Shown in pieces: positions 60,505 through 64,000 of a stretch of DNA of 64,000 bases. This DNA is from Sclerurus mexicanus (lineage: Eukaryota; Chordata; Aves; Passeriformes; Furnariidae): positions 1,103,514 through 1,167,513 of the forward strand of contig VWZF01005807.1 of assembly GCA_013396755.1 (NCBI GenBank), in the 5' to 3' direction. The position numbers and the translations under genes are program-made. Numbering within the stretch: position 1 is the first letter of the stretch; each line of letters opens with the position of its first letter. Under the pieces are notes generated by a model. The model searched no databases. It was not told the DNA's origin and saw only the letters and a list, made by a program, of their open reading frames with translations.

Positions 60505-63500
60505 GAATCACAAAAAAATACATTCAGGCATAATATAAAAGTATAGTTTTCCAATTCTATCTTGCAAAGAAAAAGCTGATATATGTCATCTTAAAATAAT
60601 TAGACATTCTTACATTTTTAAAACATAAATTACTGGAAAAAAAGACCAGTAAAAAGAGGCCTTTATTTCACAAATCCACTCGAAGTCAATGGGGACTGCA
60701 TCTTCTAAACTCAGATAAGTGGTATGCAAATCTATCACAATAATGGAGAAGATTAGTTCTAAATGTAATTTAAAGCATTTTGGAAGGATAAATAAAATGA
60801 GAAAAATTACATATTACATTTATTATCATAAATGAAAATACAAGAAATACATCAACTCTTCATGAAACTCTGCAGTCTATATAAGTACAGAAAACTAAAT
60901 ACTTTCACCAAAGAGAAAGTATTGAGTTTTGACAGCCTCAGAGACCTATTCCTTTCTTAGTCACTAATGATTTTTAAACGCAATGTGTAAGAGCAACAAA
61001 ACTGAAAAAAATTATAATGAAATACAAAGAAAAAAAAGCATGCATTTTTATTTAACATAAATGTTAAGATTGCACTTTCCAAAAACCAAATTCAGGTGGA
61101 AACTGCATAACTTCTTAGACAGCTTTACTGCATATAGTCCTACAAAATTTAGGGAACTGTTCCAAACTTCATTGTAATAGATTTTCATTTTCTACTACTC
61201 ATACATTATTAACACCATTAACATAAACAAAGTAAAACATCTGAGGAAATTTTATCCAGAAAACTTATTATCAGTAATAACTGCATCTGCTCTCAATGAT
61301 CAAAATCAACACTTATTATATAAAACACTATACCTAAAAATGGAAATTTGCTTCTAAGAACTATCAAGAAGGATATTATAACTCATTAAGAGCTGAAAAA
61401 TTTCTGTTAAACAAAAGCAGAGTACTTGAAAAATGCTTAGAAATCAAGCAAACTGAATGGAGCCTGGAAAAATATATTAGTCAAACACAAAGGGATTCAG
61501 TTCTAAAGTGCTCTTGATCGTGCAGCCATTTACAGCTGAAGAATATTAATGTAAATCGTTATCATTTTAATATTTCTAAGAAATAGAAGTATATATGTAT
61601 ACTCAAACCCAAACTCATTGGAATCTGTGAATTTAAGCTTCTGGGACTTTCTATTCTTTCTTTCTACTGTTGGAAAACTGAGTACAAAAGCAGTTCCTTT
61701 ACAGAATATGCAGATAATTTTGGCAAATAAGACCAAAAACTGCAATTAATGGCTCCAACTAAATGTATATTTTCTGCATATTTCTCTGACAACATAGTCC
61801 CTTTTGCTGCTTCTGTCATATCCTTCTTTAGGGTTCTGTCAGATACAGAGCTTAAAGAATGAAACCATTTTAGCAATTACTTTGCTAATAAATTTTCCTG
61901 AATAATAACTTGGTGAATAATACGCTGGAAGATATAAAGAACTGATATCCACTTTTATATATATATATATTAAATCTATATATATATATCCTGAGAATAT
62001 TATTTCCAGTAATGAGCCAATGTCTGTCTGATTCATAGGCCAGTCAATTTGGTTTTATACCAAAAAAGGGAATAATTAGAAATAATGACTTTCATTTTCA
62101 CTTAATTTCAAATTTTCTTGTCTTTTTCTGTTATGATTTCTCAGTAAGTTGTATCTTATGCCCCTAGAAAAGAATGCATAAGAAAGCATTACCCTAACAG
62201 AAAGAGACATTCAGCTATGAAAGGACAAAAAAAAAAAAAAGCCTTCAAATAGTTGGAACTCAACAAGGTGTAATCAAAGAAATGCCTTGAGCAGAAGCTG
62301 CTTCAAACACTGGAAATGTACAGTAGAGTTTGAAACTCTATGTTCTCCACTTTTCTACTACTGCTTCTTTGGCTTTTTTATTCAGCTACAACAACTTCCA
62401 GCAGGATCATGTTTTATGAACCATGGCTACGTCACAAGACTCAGATTGTTCTATGTAGGCATATCATACCCATTTAACTACAGACTAGCATACAGATAAT
62501 AACTATGTAGTGAATTTTAATCTTAATTTTAAAGTAGGTAAAAACCTTATGATTCTCAAGTACTGTGAATAAATAATCTAAACTCACTATGTGCCTCTTT
62601 AGCTCCATAGAAGTACTTTGGTGCAACGTCCTTGCACTCTATTGATAAACCAGCATAGGCATCCCACAGACCTTATTAATAAAGTATGGTTGCAGTATTT
62701 TTATTTCCAAGCCATTGTCAAGACTTGTGGCTTTTTGAATTTTAAAAAATTACTGGGAAACAAACTGGTACCTTGTTTCCATTTTACATGATTTCCTTAC
62801 AGTCAGAGGACTAGTCCAGACTGTCAAAGACCTTCATATACTCCACACTGTACAACAACAGGGTAAAAGGAACACCCTGGACTTCGCAGAAAAAAACCTT
62901 AAACATTAAGAAACGTTGGGTTGGCACAGATAAATTCTCTTTGTTCCTACTTTTGAAGCAGTGTTACACAATCAGAAAAATAGTATTTAATGTGTTAGGA
63001 AAGAGACCACAAGTGTGAAAATAACTCCTATATCGTCCGAAAGTTTATATGAATTTGGTGCCGCTGAAATAGAAGGGATAAATTAATCCTAAACTTTCAA
63101 TTTCTCTCAGCTTTTCAACTACTGTACTGTTTTTGTGGATTACTGAACTAATACTGTTCTCATAAGGTTTTTTTGAGAGTGTTCTTATTATCGCAGTGTG
63201 TGAGGGACTAATATGGTGACAAAGTCTGTTCATTGTGGTCTGGAATTTTTTTATGACCACTCAGAAGATGTGGGCAGAGTCACTGGATTTAATACAGAGC
63301 ATCAAGTGTAGATTGGTTATGTCAACAGATCAGAATGAGACTCCCTGCAAGCATATGTGTAAACAAAGCACAGTGATACTAGTGATTTAAAAGTTAAAAT
63401 GGGGTGGATTTAATATATATATATTTTTGGCATTACATTCCAAATCAAAATTTTGGGGTTGGGCAAAGCCAAAATTCCAAACCCCAAATGAAGACTGCAA

Positions 63501-64000
63501 AGTATTCCATTGGGTCTTGCCTGTAATCACATTTCAGGGGTAGCATTTGCTTGAGGTTGTATCTGTCAGTTACTCATGCAGTTGTTATTACTTTGAAAGG
63601 GTCTCCATAAAGCATAGGTCCTTTCCAGCCTGGATACAAGGATCTGTGTATCAGCTTGGAATAGTCAAATATGTATGCCAGCAAGACATCTGAGACTGCA
63701 CACTGTAACTGATTTCCAGAGAATATTTTGAGAAACATAACTGAAAATGTGAATAGATGAGAACATAACAAGACTCTTACCTCTGCCACTGCAATGCAGA
63801 GAAAATATATCTACTTAATAAAAATGATCCAACTATAATCTGATGTGGACATTTGTTTATAAGGATTAACTATAATACACAAATGCTATTTATAGTTACA
63901 AGTACACAATTAAGCACAACACAGTATAAAATTCAAATAACATATGGCATTTGCAGAACCAGCAGTGCCACCAGAAAGAAATGCACCAGTTGTCATATTT
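60505..64000. other. AT-rich unique sequence, no established gene
   Basis: A TA repeat lies at 61955-61989 and an A run near 62227-62240. A minus-strand open frame at 63574-63789 and a strong donor at 63777 have no convincing matching acceptor. Confidence 0.5.
61955..61989. repeat. Interrupted (TA)n microsatellite
   Basis: Two TA runs separated by TTAAATC. Confidence 0.85.

Noticed and set aside
62799..62870. Plus-strand TTTCCTTACAG acceptor followed by 67 open nucleotides
   Set aside because: The donor (GTAAAA) is poor and nothing nearby supports a gene on that strand.
63574..63860. Minus-strand frame and a strong GAG/GTAAGAG donor at 63777
   Set aside because: The only good acceptor would give an 8-nt exon; the longer alternative has a weak acceptor, and the open frame lies on the intron side of the donor.
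1..64000. Search for tRNA, rRNA, CRISPR arrays, operons and prokaryotic systems
   Set aside because: No cloverleaf with box A/B, no regular spacer-repeat array and no bacterial gene organisation; the DNA is clearly avian nuclear.

Overview
The window is vertebrate nuclear DNA from a bird. The evidence is many 5'-truncated CR1 LINE copies with avian-type 3' ends, an ERVL-type LTR with the avian TGTCCTGGTT start, and AT-rich, CpG-poor unique sequence between them. I see no complete protein-coding gene, no RNA gene, no CRISPR array and nothing bacterial or plasmid-like. It looks like intergenic DNA or the long introns of a large gene. A few short, splice-flanked open segments suggest that a minus-strand gene may run through it.

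Layout. 1-10 kb: unique AT-rich DNA, one RTE-like (non-CR1) LINE 3' end on the minus strand at about 1.5-2.3 kb, and a long minus-strand CR1 (4.04-7.12 kb) split by a second CR1. 10-18 kb: a retrovirus-like 3' segment, a CR1 cleanly interrupted by a solo LTR (11435-12298), and a plus-strand CR1 at 17 kb. 18-27 kb: short CR1 pieces; the two best exon candidates (22972-23108 and a 24-nt microexon at 23477-23500, minus strand, compatible phases); a 120-bp segment present twice; a second copy of the 11.4-kb LTR family; and an ERVL-type solo LTR (26232-26710). 27-43 kb: a third copy of the LTR family at 31.1 kb; a 2.6-kb CR1 containing an exact 264-bp duplication around the only N, almost certainly an assembly artefact; more CR1 copies; and two further exon candidates. 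43-52.7 kb: essentially featureless. 52.7-64 kb: three CR1 pieces, a GC-richer block at 57.4-58.0 kb, then unique AT-rich DNA.

How it fits together. Nothing here forms an operon or pathway. The window records repeat insertion: CR1 into CR1, LTR into CR1, and internally deleted CR1 copies. The most useful points for a reader are the false tandem duplication, the RTE-like LINE (unusual in birds, where CR1 dominates), and the short phase-compatible exon candidates on the minus strand. I do not recognise the protein they would encode. I found no convincing undescribed system.
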